Source: Pseudomonadota bacterium (lineage in GTDB: Bacteria; Pseudomonadota; Gammaproteobacteria; Steroidobacterales; GCA-2729495). From it: 64,000 bases of DNA. Below are positions 17,092-27,400 of the stretch, in pieces. A program made the position numbers and the translations under genes. The stretch lies in contig CAUJHF010000017.1 of NCBI GenBank assembly GCA_963204745.1, positions 62,001-126,000 of the forward strand, written 5' to 3'. Under the pieces are notes generated by a model, which ran no database searches, was not told the origin of the DNA, and was given only the letters and a program-made list of their open reading frames with translations. Within the stretch, counting starts at the first letter, position 1, and each line of letters starts with the position of its first letter.

Positions 17092-17237
17092 GCTAACCTC
17101 TCTGCCAGCTTTCGGTTCTGACTATAACATCCCGTCTGTACTCGGAAAAACCACCTGTTGCGTAGACATGATCCCCGAATTGCGCTACCGCGGTTGCGGC
17201 CGGCTGCGCCGGTGATGCGCCAATCCGGATACCGCGC

Positions 17238-18491
17238 GTGATACGGCCAGTCACCTTGTGGATGGCCTTGCGCTATCTGCGTACCCAGCGCGCCAACCAG
17301 TTTGCTTCCCTTGTGGGCGTGGCTTCGGTGCTTGGTGTGGCGCTGGGGGTGGCGGCGCTGATCGTGGTTCTTTCCGTCATGAACGGCTTTGAAAATGAGC
17401 TGCGTTCGCGCCTGGTAACCATCACCGGGCATGCGGCGGTACTGACCGGCCGGCAGGGGGAGGGTTGGCGCGAACTGCGCGATGACCTCGGCGCCTGGCC
17501 CGGCATCGTCGCTGCAGCTCCTTACGTGGAACTCGAGGCAATGCTGGCCAACGGCGGTGAACTTGCGGGTGTGGTGATCGAAGGCATGGATCCCGGGCAG
17601 GATGCGGCTTTCGCCGATCAGCGTACCGCCATCTTCGGTGCCGGACTCGCCGAGCTGCATCCCGGTTCCTTTCATGCGCTTCTGGGTCATGCACTGGCCC
17701 TGCGCCTGGGGCTTGCGACCGGCGACCGCGTGCGGGTCATGGTGCCGGTACGTGATGCGGACGGGCACCTCGTTTCCAGGCTGCGCGAGATCACTGTCGC
17801 CGGGGTCTTTGAAATCGGTGTGCGGGACCACGATTCCGTCCGTGTTTTGCTCAATCTGGCAGATGCTGCACAGCTGGCCGGGCTGGGCGACAAGGTGACC
17901 GGTGTGCGCCTCGAGATGGCGGACATTTTCGCGGCGCCGGAAATCCTGCAGCGTTGGGAAGCCCATTGGGCCGCCGCTGGCCGTGCAGGGTTTGCGACCA
18001 CCGACTGGTCGCGCGATAACGCCAGTTATTTCCGGGCCGTGCGCATTGAGAAGGTGATGATGACCCTGCTGCTGTCGCTGATCGTGGCGGTGGCGGCCTT
18101 CAATATCGTCGCCACGCTGGTGATGATCGTGACGGACAAGCGGCCGAGCATTGCGATTCTGCGCACACTGGGTTTTTCCCGGCGGGCGATCATTGCGATA
18201 TTTGCCCTGCAGGGGCTGCTGATCGGCTGGGTGGGTGTGCTTGCCGGGATTCTGGCTGGCAGCCTGCTCGCCGAAAACATTGCTGCGGTCGTGCCTGCGC
18301 TGGAAGGTTTTTTTGGCTTTGAGTTCATGCCGGCTGATGTGTATTACCTGACCAGCCTGCCAGTCGATCTGCAGGCCGATGATCTTTTCTGGGTGAGCGT
18401 GATCGCGCTGTTGATGACCGCGCTTGCGACCATCTATCCGGCCCTGCGCGCCGCATCAGTTGCACCGGCTGAAGTGTTGCGCTACGAGTAG
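17238..18491 (+). CDS. lolC: Lipoprotein-releasing ABC transporter permease LolC-like
   Basis: Inner-membrane permease of the Lol system that extracts outer-membrane lipoproteins for transfer to LolA. 417 residues from a GTG; the N-terminus RPVTLWMALRYLRTQRANQFASL is the family-typical start. One membrane helix near residues 25-50 is followed by a large periplasmic MacB-like domain and a C-terminal FtsX domain with three helices, ending with APAEVLRYE. It is followed after 20 bases by a second permease and then LolD. Start assigned by homology; no strong Shine-Dalgarno is seen before the GTG. Confidence 0.92.
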   Translation: MIRPVTLWMALRYLRTQRANQFASLVGVASVLGVALGVAALIVVLSVMNGFENELRSRLVTITGHAAVLTGRQGEGWRELRDDLGAWPGIVAAAPYVELEAMLANGGELAGVVIEGMDPGQDAAFADQRTAIFGAGLAELHPGSFHALLGHALALRLGLATGDRVRVMVPVRDADGHLVSRLREITVAGVFEIGVRDHDSVRVLLNLADAAQLAGLGDKVTGVRLEMADIFAAPEILQRWEAHWAAAGRAGFATTDWSRDNASYFRAVRIEKVMMTLLLSLIVAVAAFNIVATLVMIVTDKRPSIAILRTLGFSRRAIIAIFALQGLLIGWVGVLAGILAGSLLAENIAAVVPALEGFFGFEFMPADVYYLTSLPVDLQADDLFWVSVIALLMTALATIYPALRAASVAPAEVLRYE

Positions 18492-18511
18492 CTGAGGTCG
18501 TACCGGCAATC

Positions 18512-19759
18512 ATGTTGCACCCATTCGAACTCGCCATCGCGCTGCGTCACATCCGTTCACGCAGCCGGAATCGCTTCATTTCCTTCATATCGGTGATTTC
18601 GATGACTGGCACGGCGCTGGCAGTTGCCGTGCTGATCATGGTGCTGTCGGTGATGAATGGATTTGAGTACGAGGTGCGCAACCGGATCCTGCAGGTCGTC
18701 GCCCACGCGTCGATTACCGGCCTGGACGGCCATATCAGCGACTGGCAATCGCTGACTTCCGTGGCGCTTGGCGATCCGGATGTACGGGCGGTCGCGCGCT
18801 TTGTCGATGGTCAGGCCATGCTGGTCGGCAAGGAGGAAATCCGCGGAGTACAGATTCGCGGCATCGATCCCGCAGCTGAACTCGGCACCTCTGCGCTGGG
18901 CGAGTTGATGGTAAAGGGCGAGCTCACCGCGCTCCGGCCAGGCAGCTTTGGTCTTGTGGTCGGCCAGACGCTGGCAGATCAACTCGATGTGGGGCCAGGG
19001 GACGAGCTGATCATGCTGGTATCACAGGGGACAACCACGCCTGCAGGTGTGGTGCCGCGCATGCGCCGATTCACGGTCGTCGGCATCTTTCATGCTGGTA
19101 TGTATGAGTTTGACCGGTCGCTGGCCTTTCTGAATATCCAGGATGCACAGCGCCTGCTGCGCTTCGGGAACGATGTGTCGGGCCTGCGCCTGGCGGTCCG
19201 GGATCCGCTGCAGGCACCTGCAGTGGTCCGGTCGGTCGCAAATGCCTGGGGCGAGGGCGCCTATATCAGCGACTGGACGCACGAGCACGGCAATTTCTTT
19301 CGTTCGATACAGCTGACGAGGTCTATTGTTTTCGTCATCCTGCTGCTGGTCGTGGCCGTCGCTGCTTTCAACATCGTCTCCACACTGGTCATGGTCGTGC
19401 GCGACAAGCGGGGCGAGATTGCCATTCTCCGTACGCTGGGCGCATCGCCTGCAGCGATCATGACGGTCTTCGTCTGTCAGGGCGCGATCATCGGACTGAC
19501 AGGCACCGTCGTCGGCGTGGCTGCAGGCGTGCTCGGTGCATGGAATGTCAGCTCGATCACCGCGCTGATCGAGCGGATCACGGGTTTCCAGTTTCTTGCG
19601 CCGGATGTCTATTTCATCAGCGAACTGCCAAGCAGGTTGCTGTGGCCGGATGTCTGGCAGGTGGCGGGAATCGCCCTGGTCCTCAGCCTGGTTTCCACGA
19701 TTTATCCAGCCTGGCGCGGCGCACTGACCGCACCGGCGGAGGTATTGCGTTATGAATGA
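18512..19759 (+). CDS. lolE: Lipoprotein-releasing ABC transporter permease LolE-like
   Basis: Second permease of the heteromeric LolCDE complex, 415 residues. Same architecture as the preceding gene ([41 protein letters not shown], periplasmic domain, FtsX C-terminus) and the same terminal residues APAEVLRYE, indicating a tandem duplication of ancient origin. Which of the two is the LolA-docking LolC and which is LolE is uncertain. It overlaps lolD by eight bases, so the ATPase is translationally coupled to this permease. Order C-E-D differs from the C-D-E of enterics. Confidence 0.9.
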   Translation: MLHPFELAIALRHIRSRSRNRFISFISVISMTGTALAVAVLIMVLSVMNGFEYEVRNRILQVVAHASITGLDGHISDWQSLTSVALGDPDVRAVARFVDGQAMLVGKEEIRGVQIRGIDPAAELGTSALGELMVKGELTALRPGSFGLVVGQTLADQLDVGPGDELIMLVSQGTTTPAGVVPRMRRFTVVGIFHAGMYEFDRSLAFLNIQDAQRLLRFGNDVSGLRLAVRDPLQAPAVVRSVANAWGEGAYISDWTHEHGNFFRSIQLTRSIVFVILLLVVAVAAFNIVSTLVMVVRDKRGEIAILRTLGASPAAIMTVFVCQGAIIGLTGTVVGVAAGVLGAWNVSSITALIERITGFQFLAPDVYFISELPSRLLWPDVWQVAGIALVLSLVSTIYPAWRGALTAPAEVLRYE

Positions 19760-20462
19760 TGTGCCGGCTCTGGAATGTCATGGCCTGACCCGCCGCTTCG
19801 TGGAAGGAGGCGTTGTCATCAATGTGCTGAATGGCATAGAGCTGAGCGTCGCACCGGGTGAACGCCTGGCGATAGTCGGCTACTCGGGTGCCGGCAAGAC
19901 CACCCTGCTGCAACTGCTGGGCGGCCTGGATACGCCAACCGCCGGCGAGGTGCGCGTTGGCGGCCAGAACCTTTCGGCAGTCGACAACGCGCAGCGCGGA
20001 CTGATCCGTAACCGGCACCTGGGCTTCGTCTACCAGTTTCATCATCTGCTGCCCGAGTTCACGGCGCTGGAAAATGTGGCCATGCCGCTGCTGGTTCGTC
20101 GTGAACCGGTCGCCGCGATCCGCGTGCGCGCACGTGAGGTTCTGGAACGCGTCGGGCTGGGCGCGAGACTGGATCACCGCCCGGGTGAGTTGTCTGGTGG
20201 CGAGCGTCAGCGCGTTGCGGTCGCCCGCGCACTTGTCACTGAGCCGGCGGTTGTCCTTGCCGACGAACCGACCGGCAACCTGGACCGCAAGACAGGCGAA
20301 ACCGTGCTCGAACTGATGCTGAGCCTCAACCGTGAGGTCGGCGCGAGCCTGGTGATTGTGACCCACGAAGCACGCATCGCCGAACGGATGGGCCGCGTGC
20401 TGCGGCTGCAGGACGGGCGGCTCGACGATATCAGCGCCGAGTACCAGCAGCAGGCTTCATGA
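19752..20462 (+). CDS. lolD: Lipoprotein-releasing ABC transporter ATP-binding protein LolD
   Basis: Cytoplasmic ATPase driving lipoprotein release. 236 residues with Walker [11 protein letters not shown]-loop region [17 protein letters not shown], signature [15 protein letters not shown], and Walker [13 protein letters not shown], the last being characteristic of the MacB/LolD group. Starts in an eight-base overlap with the permease gene. The 3' end overlaps the convergent DUF2062 gene by six bases. Confidence 0.95.
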   Translation: MNDVPALECHGLTRRFVEGGVVINVLNGIELSVAPGERLAIVGYSGAGKTTLLQLLGGLDTPTAGEVRVGGQNLSAVDNAQRGLIRNRHLGFVYQFHHLLPEFTALENVAMPLLVRREPVAAIRVRAREVLERVGLGARLDHRPGELSGGERQRVAVARALVTEPAVVLADEPTGNLDRKTGETVLELMLSLNREVGASLVIVTHEARIAERMGRVLRLQDGRLDDISAEYQQQAS

Positions 20463-21002
20463 GTCTTTTGTGCGCTGTGCGATGCGGCGGTTGCGGTTGC
20501 GGTTCCGGTATCGCCACAGCGTATTTGCCCGCCAGGCTGCATTGGTCAGGCCATAGCCCAGAACGGCGAGCAGCAGGCCGCCGACGATTGCGCCGAACCA
20601 CAGTGGACGCCAGGCTCTGGCCATGAGGTCGCCAAACTCCGCCCAGGACGAGCCCATGCGGAAATCGCCGGGCGTGATACCGAGCAGATAGTTGCCGAGC
20701 AGATAGTCGCCATACAGGATAGGTGCATAGGTCAGGGGATTGGCAACCCAGATGACCAGCAGGGCGACCGGCAGATTGGCTCTCAAGAGCAGGCCGAGTA
20801 CCAGCGCGAGTGGCGTATGCCCCGGCATGGGCAGTACGGCGACAAACAGCCCGATCGCCATGGCGCTGCTGATGCTGCGACGGTTGATTGAAAGGTAGAC
20901 CGGATGGTGAAGCAGCGACCCGAAGGGCCGCAGATACCACGGCTGCGCCCCGCGTTTCTCGCGATACGCAACAGATAGTCGCCTTAAGAACTTGCGCGGC
21001 AT
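20457..21002 (-). CDS. DUF2062 membrane protein
   Basis: 181-residue inner-membrane protein of the DUF2062 family. Hydrophobic segments are [49 protein letters not shown] and [20 protein letters not shown]. The motif around [32 protein letters not shown] is typical. Function unknown; the gene is commonly near lolD and comEC in gammaproteobacteria. C-terminus is very basic ([13 protein letters not shown]). It is convergent to lolD (6-bp overlap) and divergent from comEC. Confidence 0.85.
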   Translation of the reverse strand: MPRKFLRRLSVAYREKRGAQPWYLRPFGSLLHHPVYLSINRRSISSAMAIGLFVAVLPMPGHTPLALVLGLLLRANLPVALLVIWVANPLTYAPILYGDYLLGNYLLGITPGDFRMGSSWAEFGDLMARAWRPLWFGAIVGGLLLAVLGYGLTNAAWRANTLWRYRNRNRNRRIAQRTKDS

Positions 21003-21085
21003 CCCTTACCCTGGATCTGTACTTCCAATGCAGCAGTCGCCCGGCAATCGACAGTACCCGGGCCCGCGCATTATCCCGGTTCTGG

Positions 21086-23467
21086 ATGCCTGCGAATATG
21101 CTCGCTTCGGCTTTTCTCGCCGTGTTGGCGGCTGTTCTGCTTTTGTTTCAGCAAAACCTGCCGTCGATCGGTGTGCTGACAGTTGCAGCCGCCGCAATCC
21201 TTCTTGCGGGCGGTGCGCTGGCTGGCAGGCGAGGGCTGCTTCTGGCCGGATTGGTGGTGCTGGTCGGCGTACGGATCGTTCTCAGCATCAATGCAGTACT
21301 CGCCGATCGCCTGCCGCCAGGAAGTACCGGTACGGATCTCGATGTCCGCGGCAGCATATGCGAGTTTCCGCGCCGGCAGGACGGCTCACTGCGCTTTGTG
21401 CTCGAAACGCAGGGCTCCGGGGACGCAACGCGGGTGCCGAAGCGGATGCTGGTCACCTGGTACGACACTGCGCCGGAGATCTGGCCCGGCGAGGTCTGGC
21501 AGTTGCAGATACGTGTCCGGCCACCGCGCGGCTCGGCCAATCCTGGTGCCTTCGATTTCGAACGATGGCTTTTCAGTGAAGGCATCGGTGCGACCGGCTG
21601 GGTTCGTTCAGGCGGAGTGAACCGTCGTCTGGCTGATGCGCAACCGGCTTGTCCGGCGAGCAGGGCCAGGGCTGCTCTTGCGCGCCGTATGGCCGCACCG
21701 CTGGCCGGCAGGGCGTCAGCGCCTTACGTACTGGGTCTCTCGGTCGGTGCCTACCAGGCGCTGGCGGCGGAGGAGTGGGAGATGTTGCGCCGTACCGGCA
21801 CCATACATCTGATTTCCATCTCCGGTTTCCACATCGCACTGGTCGCAGGTCCATTTGCCCTGCTGGGTCTGCTGTTGGGGCGTGGCCTGCTCGCTGTGGG
21901 GTTCAGTTGCCGGCCCAGGCTGTGGGCAGGCTGGACCGCGGTCTGCGCCGCTGCCATCTACGGTCTGCTGGCCGGATTCAGTGTGCCACTGCTGCGCTCG
22001 GTCGTGATGCTGCTCACTGCTGCCGTGCTGCTGAGCCTGCGTCGCGCTGTCGGCGGGCCGACTGTTCTGGCGGTGGTATTGCTGACAGTGCTGCTGGTCG
22101 AGCCCTTTGCAGTACTGCTGCCGGGATTCTGGCTGTCTTTCGCGGGTGTGGCGATCCTCGTGCTGGTAGCAACTGCCAGTGTTCCGGTGCCCGGTCCGAT
22201 CGGACCAAAGGCTGTGCAGTCCTTTCGGGCGAGAACAGTCGGAAGTGCCCTGAACGCATGTGGCTTGCTGATGCTGACCCAGATCGCGATGACGATCGGT
22301 CTGGCGCCGCTGACGCTGATTTTCTTCGGTCAATTGCCGCTTGCCGGCGCGATTGCAAATTTTGCCGCCGTACCGGCTTTCAGTCTGGTGCTGGTGCCAC
22401 TGACTCTGCTCGCGGCTGCTGTTGCCGGCTTCAGTGCGGAGGCTTCGGTGCCCTTGCTGCGGCTCGCAGCTGACTGTTTTGACGTCTGGCGCAACCTTCT
22501 CGTCTGGTGCGCCGGGTTGCCCTTCGCGGTCTGGCCTCTGCCGGCACCGGGCATGGTGGCGCTCGTGCTGGCGGTGCCGGGCGTGGTCTGGTTTATGTGG
22601 CCGCGTCCCTGGCCGGCGCGCGGCCTCGGGCCGCTGCTGCTCCTTGGATTTCTGGGTGGCGGCACGCCAGCCGTGAACGCGGGTGGCCTGCGGATTGTGG
22701 TGCTGGACGTGGGGCAGGGACTCGCGGTACTGGCTCAGACTGCCAGTCATGCACTGCTCTATGATGCCGGACCGCTATTCAGAAACGGTGATGCGGGAGA
22801 CCGTATCGTCGTGCCCGCCCTGCAGGCGCTGGGTGTGCGACAGCTTGATCAGCTGCTCATTTCACATGCGGATGCCGACCATCGCGGCGGCGCGTGGAGC
22901 GTGATCGAGCGTTACCCCGAGGTCCATGTGTCCGGTGCGGCCCCCAAGGGTGGCCGCAGTGAGCCTTGTGTTGCCGGTCAGAGCTGGGACTGGGACGGCG
23001 TACATTTTGAAATACTGCATCCGGCAGCGGGTTCCGGTCCGATGTCTGACAACAACGGCTCCTGCGTGCTGCTGATCAGTGCCTCGGGCGTCAGCATCCT
23101 GTTGCCCGGTGATATAGAAGCGGAAGCGGAGCAAAGACTGGTTGCCCGCGGCGTGACAGCGCCGGTGGATCTGCTGCTCGCGCCACATCACGGCAGCCGC
23201 TCTTCGTCGTCGCCGGAATTCGTCGCCGCAACTTCGCCGCGCCATGTTGTGTTCGCTGCGGGTTTTGCCAACCGCTGGAATTTTCCTGTGCCGGAGGTCG
23301 TCGCTCGCTGGCAGGCAGCGGGTGCCTGTCTGCTCAATACGGCAGAGGAGGGCGCCTTGCAGTTTGATCTGTCTATTGCCGGCCAGCTCTCGCTCAGTCA
23401 TCGACAGCGTGCCGAAGCGGCGGGTGTGTGGCTGGCCCGGCCCCCGGCAAAGCAGCCCTGCTCCTGA
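21086..23467 (+). CDS. comEC: DNA internalization competence protein ComEC/Rec2
   Basis: Inner-membrane channel that brings single-stranded DNA into the cytoplasm during natural transformation. I place the start at ATG 21086 (MPANMLASAFLAV, 793 residues); the track ORF reaches back over the divergent DUF2062 gene. Order: N-terminal hydrophobic and DUF4131 soluble domain, the multi-helix Competence domain (TIHLISISGFHIALVAGPFALL... onwards), and a C-terminal metallo-beta-lactamase-like domain (GQGLAVLAQTASHALLYDAG, SHADADHRGGAWSV, LLAPHHGSRSSSSPEF). Length and all domains are normal, so competence may be functional if type IV pili exist elsewhere. Confidence 0.93.
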   Translation: MPANMLASAFLAVLAAVLLLFQQNLPSIGVLTVAAAAILLAGGALAGRRGLLLAGLVVLVGVRIVLSINAVLADRLPPGSTGTDLDVRGSICEFPRRQDGSLRFVLETQGSGDATRVPKRMLVTWYDTAPEIWPGEVWQLQIRVRPPRGSANPGAFDFERWLFSEGIGATGWVRSGGVNRRLADAQPACPASRARAALARRMAAPLAGRASAPYVLGLSVGAYQALAAEEWEMLRRTGTIHLISISGFHIALVAGPFALLGLLLGRGLLAVGFSCRPRLWAGWTAVCAAAIYGLLAGFSVPLLRSVVMLLTAAVLLSLRRAVGGPTVLAVVLLTVLLVEPFAVLLPGFWLSFAGVAILVLVATASVPVPGPIGPKAVQSFRARTVGSALNACGLLMLTQIAMTIGLAPLTLIFFGQLPLAGAIANFAAVPAFSLVLVPLTLLAAAVAGFSAEASVPLLRLAADCFDVWRNLLVWCAGLPFAVWPLPAPGMVALVLAVPGVVWFMWPRPWPARGLGPLLLLGFLGGGTPAVNAGGLRIVVLDVGQGLAVLAQTASHALLYDAGPLFRNGDAGDRIVVPALQALGVRQLDQLLISHADADHRGGAWSVIERYPEVHVSGAAPKGGRSEPCVAGQSWDWDGVHFEILHPAAGSGPMSDNNGSCVLLISASGVSILLPGDIEAEAEQRLVARGVTAPVDLLLAPHHGSRSSSSPEFVAATSPRHVVFAAGFANRWNFPVPEVVARWQAAGACLLNTAEEGALQFDLSIAGQLSLSHRQRAEAAGVWLARPPAKQPCS

Positions 23468-23547
23468 GTCGCCAACTGCGCTGTTGCCTGTCCCGGTCAG
23501 TGCCCGCCGATGTATAGTTGCGGCCAGTTCAGACAGGTCATGTGCGC

Positions 23548-24180
23548 ATGCTGGAGATCGTGATATCGGGCGGCTGGGTGATGGTGCCCATTATTCTCTG
23601 TTCGATCGTGGCGGCGGCAATCATTCTTGAACGGTTGTGGACCCTGCAACCGCGACGCGTGGTACCGCGCAATCTGTCGCGGCAGGTCTGGGAGTGGATC
23701 AGCAATAACCAGCTCAACCATCAGCGCATCGAGGAATTGCGGCGTGGTTCTCCGCTGGGGCAGATTCTTGCCGCAGGGCTGGCGAGCCGGCAGCAGGACC
23801 GCACCAGTCTCAAGGAGGTCGTTGAAGATACCGGACGGCATGTCGTGCACGAACTGGAGCGCTACCTCAATACGCTCGGTACCATCGCGGCGATATCGCC
23901 GCTGCTCGGGCTGCTGGGTACCGTTACCGGGATGATCCGGACATTTTCTGCGCTCACCGCCAATACGGCCGGCGACCCCTCGGCACTGGCGGGCGGAATT
24001 TCAGAGGCGCTGATCACCACTGCCGCAGGCCTGATGGTGGCGATTCCGGCGCTGATCGGCTATCGCTATCTGCGCGGTCGTGTGGATGCGCTGGTGGTGC
24101 AGATGGAGAAGGATGCCATCGGGCTGGTCGCAGCCCTGCAGCGCAAGCAGTACATGGAAGGCCTCGGGCAGTCCAGATGA
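23548..24180 (+). CDS. exbB: MotA/TolQ/ExbB proton channel family protein
   Basis: Proton-channel subunit partnered with the next gene. ATG 23548 with an AGG ten bases upstream is preferred over the track's TTG, giving 210 residues. Three membrane segments: GGWVMVPIILCSIVAAAIILERL, TLGTIAAISPLLGLLGTVTGMI, and ITTAAGLMVAIPALIGYRYL, with the conserved LLGLLGTVTGMI signature. Between comEC and msbA, as in Pseudomonas (PA2983 type). The receiver of the proton-driven energy is unknown in this genomic setting; it is not adjacent to a TonB gene. Confidence 0.9.
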   Translation: MLEIVISGGWVMVPIILCSIVAAAIILERLWTLQPRRVVPRNLSRQVWEWISNNQLNHQRIEELRRGSPLGQILAAGLASRQQDRTSLKEVVEDTGRHVVHELERYLNTLGTIAAISPLLGLLGTVTGMIRTFSALTANTAGDPSALAGGISEALITTAAGLMVAIPALIGYRYLRGRVDALVVQMEKDAIGLVAALQRKQYMEGLGQSR

Positions 24181-24608
24181 GGCTGCGCAACAGCACGGCC
24201 CGCGATGAGCCGGATCTGAACATGACCTCGCTGATCGACGTGGTATTGCTGCTGCTGATTTTCTTCATGCTCACCACGACCTTCGTCCGTCCATCGCGGA
24301 TTTCCATCCGGCTTCCCGAGGCTGATGTTGTATCCGCAGTTGCGCCCGAACGTGAGGAGCTGGAAATTTCCGTGACCAGTGCGGGCGAATACCGGGTCAA
24401 TGGACGAGCCCTTGTGGATTCACGTCCCGAGACACTGGAGGCGGCCATCCGCACGGTCATGCCGGATGTAGAGAAGCGGCAGCTCACACTGAGCGCTGAT
24501 GGCCGGGCCAGTCACCAGGCTGTGGTGACGGCAATGGATGTTGCCGGCCGGCTGGGGTTTGTCGAGGTCCGGATCACTACCACCCGGACCCAGCAGGCAG
24601 ACCAGTAA
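24177..24608 (+). CDS. exbD: ExbD/TolR family biopolymer transport protein
   Basis: Partner of the ExbB-like channel, 143 residues. One N-terminal membrane helix contains the essential proton-carrying Asp (MTSLIDVVLLLLIFFMLTTTF); the rest is a periplasmic domain (EEISVTSAGEYRVNGRAL region, ending in GRLGFVEVRITTTR). The ATG overlaps the exbB stop by four bases. Downstream msbA starts nine bases later, so the pair is likely to be co-transcribed with LPS export genes. Confidence 0.92.
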   Translation: MRLRNSTARDEPDLNMTSLIDVVLLLLIFFMLTTTFVRPSRISIRLPEADVVSAVAPEREELEISVTSAGEYRVNGRALVDSRPETLEAAIRTVMPDVEKRQLTLSADGRASHQAVVTAMDVAGRLGFVEVRITTTRTQQADQ

Positions 24609-24617
24609 CAGGTGAAT

Positions 24618-26405
24618 ATGCCGGACCGCAATCCGCCAGCGCGTGAGCTGAGCCCCGGCCAGATCTACCGGCGGCTGCTCGGCTACTGCCTTCCGTACTG
24701 GAAGGTTTTCATCATCGCCGCGCTGGGTATGGCGGTGTATGCAGCCACGGATACCGGCTTTGCATACCTGATCAACAAGCTGATTGCTGCGATCGGTGCG
24801 CCACCTTCCACTGAGGAGCCGTACCAGGGCCTGATCCGTCGCTGGTTGCCGCTTGGTATCCTGGTGCTGTTCCTGGTTCGCGGTACCGGCGAGTTTGCTT
24901 CGACCTATGGCATTGGCTGGATCGGCCGCCAGATCATCAAGAAGCTCCGTGGCGAAGTGTTCACGAAGTTCCTTTATCTGCCCACACGGTTTTTTGACAC
25001 CACTGTTGCCGGCATGCAGCTTTCCAAGCTGACCTTCAATATCGAACAGGTTGCCGATGCGACTTCAAACGTGGTCACGGTACTTGTCCGCGACAGTCTC
25101 ACCACAGTCGGGCTGATCGGCTACATGATCTATCTGAGTCCGGTGCTCACGGCATTCGTATTTATCGCCGCGCCGGTGCTGGCGCTGTTGATCAGAACGC
25201 TTGCACGCATGTTTCGCCGCCACAGCACGCGTATCCAGGATTCCATGGGCGATCTGACCCGCATCACTACCGAGGTGCTGCAGAGTCACCGGATCATCAA
25301 GATATTCAATGGCCAGGAGTACGAAGCACGCCGCTTTGAAGAGGCCAACGAGAAAAATCGCCGGATGAACATGCGGTTGTTCGCGACCAAGGCGATCGGC
25401 GACGGAATCACCGTATTCCTCGCAGCCATCGGCCTCGCTGGTGTCGTTTTTGTCGCCACCCAGGACGCCGTGCGCGAAGCGCTGAATGTGGGCGATTTCG
25501 GTGGTTTCATCGCCGCGCTGCTGTTGTTGATGCGGCCGCTGAAGGCGCTGACCAATGTGAATTCGGCCTTGCAGCGTGGTATCGCGGGTGGTGCCAGCGT
25601 GTTTCGCCTGCTCGACGAGGGGGGTGAACGCGATACCGGGACGCTGGTGCCGGAGCGGGTCAGCGGCAAAGTCGAGTTCCGGGATGTCAGTTTTGAATAC
25701 GCCGCCGATCAGGGCAGCGTACTGCACAACATCGGGCTGATGGTCCCTGCCGGCCAGACACTGGCGATTGTCGGCCGATCGGGCAGCGGCAAGAGTTCGC
25801 TGGTCGGGCTGCTGCCGCGTTTTTACGATGCAGGCTCGGGGACAGTGCTCATTGATGATCAGCCGGTTGGCAGCTACCGGTTGTCGGCACTGCGCAACCA
25901 GATCAGTCTGGTCAGCCAGGAAGTGGTGCTGTTCAACGACACGATTGCCGGCAATATCGCCTATGGCAGCTGCCAGAACGCGACGCGTGCGGATATCGAA
26001 GCAGCTGCGCGCGCCGCTTATGTCGATGAGTTTACAAGCCAGTTGCCCGACGGACTGGACACCTGGGTCGGTGACCGCGGCGTGCTGCTCTCCGGTGGTC
26101 AGCGCCAACGCATCGCGATCGCACGGGCGCTGCTCAAGAACGCGCCGATCCTGATTCTCGACGAGGCAACCTCGGCGCTTGATACGGAATCCGAGCGCCG
26201 GATCCAGGCAGCGCTCGCGCAGCTGATGAAGAACCGCACGACGTTTGTCATCGCCCATCGTCTTTCGACGATCGAAAGTGCAGACCGGATCATCGTCATG
26301 TCGGAAGGCAGGATCGTCGAGGCTGGCAGTCATCCCGAGCTGCTGGCGGCGGGAGGCCAGTATGCCAATCTGCATCGGCTGCAGTTCCGGGATGACGCAG
26401 CCTGA
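24618..26405 (+). CDS. msbA: Lipid A export ATP-binding/permease protein MsbA
   Basis: ABC half-transporter flipping lipid A-core across the inner membrane. ATG 24618 is favoured over the GTG at 24612 because AGGTG sits five bases upstream; product 595 residues. An N-terminal six-helix membrane domain (to about residue 330) is followed by the ATPase with Walker A GRSGSGKSS near residue 387, signature LLSGGQRQRIAIARAL, and Walker B ILILDEATSALD, with H-loop FVIAHRLST. lpxK overlaps its 3' end by 14 bases, as expected for the msbA-lpxK pair. Confidence 0.95.
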   Translation: MPDRNPPARELSPGQIYRRLLGYCLPYWKVFIIAALGMAVYAATDTGFAYLINKLIAAIGAPPSTEEPYQGLIRRWLPLGILVLFLVRGTGEFASTYGIGWIGRQIIKKLRGEVFTKFLYLPTRFFDTTVAGMQLSKLTFNIEQVADATSNVVTVLVRDSLTTVGLIGYMIYLSPVLTAFVFIAAPVLALLIRTLARMFRRHSTRIQDSMGDLTRITTEVLQSHRIIKIFNGQEYEARRFEEANEKNRRMNMRLFATKAIGDGITVFLAAIGLAGVVFVATQDAVREALNVGDFGGFIAALLLLMRPLKALTNVNSALQRGIAGGASVFRLLDEGGERDTGTLVPERVSGKVEFRDVSFEYAADQGSVLHNIGLMVPAGQTLAIVGRSGSGKSSLVGLLPRFYDAGSGTVLIDDQPVGSYRLSALRNQISLVSQEVVLFNDTIAGNIAYGSCQNATRADIEAAARAAYVDEFTSQLPDGLDTWVGDRGVLLSGGQRQRIAIARALLKNAPILILDEATSALDTESERRIQAALAQLMKNRTTFVIAHRLSTIESADRIIVMSEGRIVEAGSHPELLAAGGQYANLHRLQFRDDAA

Positions 26406-27387
26406 CCCCGTCCGGCGGCTGGAAGCGCTCTGGCACAGCAGATCGCCGGCGGTCCTGCCGCTGTTGCCGCTGGCGTGGATTTTCGGATTGGCAGTACAAG
26501 TGCGTCGCTGGTTCTGGCGATCGGGACCGGGTCGGCCGCAGCGACTGCCTGTACCGGTGATTGTGGTCGGTAATATCACGGTGGGCGGCACGGGCAAGAC
26601 ACCCGTGGTCGACTGGCTGGTGCGTGCCTGCAGCGCGGCGGGCTTCAGGCCCGGTATCGCCAGTCGCGGCTATGGCGGCCGGGCCCGGGCTGCACCCTAC
26701 ATGGTGCAGCCCGGCGATGATCCTGCCGAGGTTGGCGACGAGCCCCTGTTGTTGCAGCACCGGACCGGCGTGCCAGTCTGCATCTGTCCGGACCGCGTTG
26801 CTGCCGGAAAGCGTCTGCTGGAGGAGGGCGTCAATCTGGTCATTGCCGACGACGGACTGCAGCACTATCGCCTGGCGCGAGATATCGAGATTGCCGTTGT
26901 CGATGGTGAGCGACGCTTTGGTAACGGCTGGATGCTGCCGGCCGGACCGCTGCGCGAGCCCCGCAGCCGCCTGGCTGAAGTTGATGCGGTGTTGCTGAAT
27001 GGTGGCGAGGCCTTTGCAGATGGCACCGTGTTTCAGGTCCGGATCAAGGACGCCATCGCGCTGGATGGCAGCAAATATCGCAGCCTGGAAGGTTTTCGCG
27101 GTCAGCAGGTCCGTGCGCTGGCAGGCGTCGGCAACCCGCAGCGGTTTTATGCCCAACTCGCTGCCGCCGGCATGGAGGTGATTCCGGTGCCGGTGGCCGA
27201 TCATCAAAGAGTGTCACTTGAGGCACTGTTTCAGGACGCGAACACGCCGGTCTTCATGACGGAAAAAGACGCCGTAAAATACCGGCCATTGCCAGGCTGT
27301 GAGCTGTGGGTGGTGCCGATGGAAATCGACATGCCCGACGCGTTCCGGGTGTTTATGCTCGCTCGTCTGGCGGAATTGTCTGTTTGA
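26392..27387 (+). CDS. lpxK: Tetraacyldisaccharide 4'-kinase LpxK
   Basis: Phosphorylates the 4' position of the lipid A disaccharide. The ATG at 26392 (MTQPDPVRRLEALWHS) lies 14 bases before the msbA stop; the track start is 49 codons too long. 331 residues with an N-terminal membrane anchor (VLPLLPLAWIFGLAVQV), Walker A VGNITVGGTGKTP, SRGYGGR, GDEPLLL and DDGLQHYRLARDIEIAVVD. Followed after 13 bases by kdsB, completing a short LPS gene run. Confidence 0.95.
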   Translation: MTQPDPVRRLEALWHSRSPAVLPLLPLAWIFGLAVQVRRWFWRSGPGRPQRLPVPVIVVGNITVGGTGKTPVVDWLVRACSAAGFRPGIASRGYGGRARAAPYMVQPGDDPAEVGDEPLLLQHRTGVPVCICPDRVAAGKRLLEEGVNLVIADDGLQHYRLARDIEIAVVDGERRFGNGWMLPAGPLREPRSRLAEVDAVLLNGGEAFADGTVFQVRIKDAIALDGSKYRSLEGFRGQQVRALAGVGNPQRFYAQLAAAGMEVIPVPVADHQRVSLEALFQDANTPVFMTEKDAVKYRPLPGCELWVVPMEIDMPDAFRVFMLARLAELSV

Positions 27388-27400
27388 TCAGGTTGGATTG

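Noticed and set aside
25065-26597. 510-codon open frame on the minus strand across msbA
   Set aside because: Antisense shadow of a high-GC gene; no recognisable domain, while the plus strand encodes complete MsbA with all ABC motifs.
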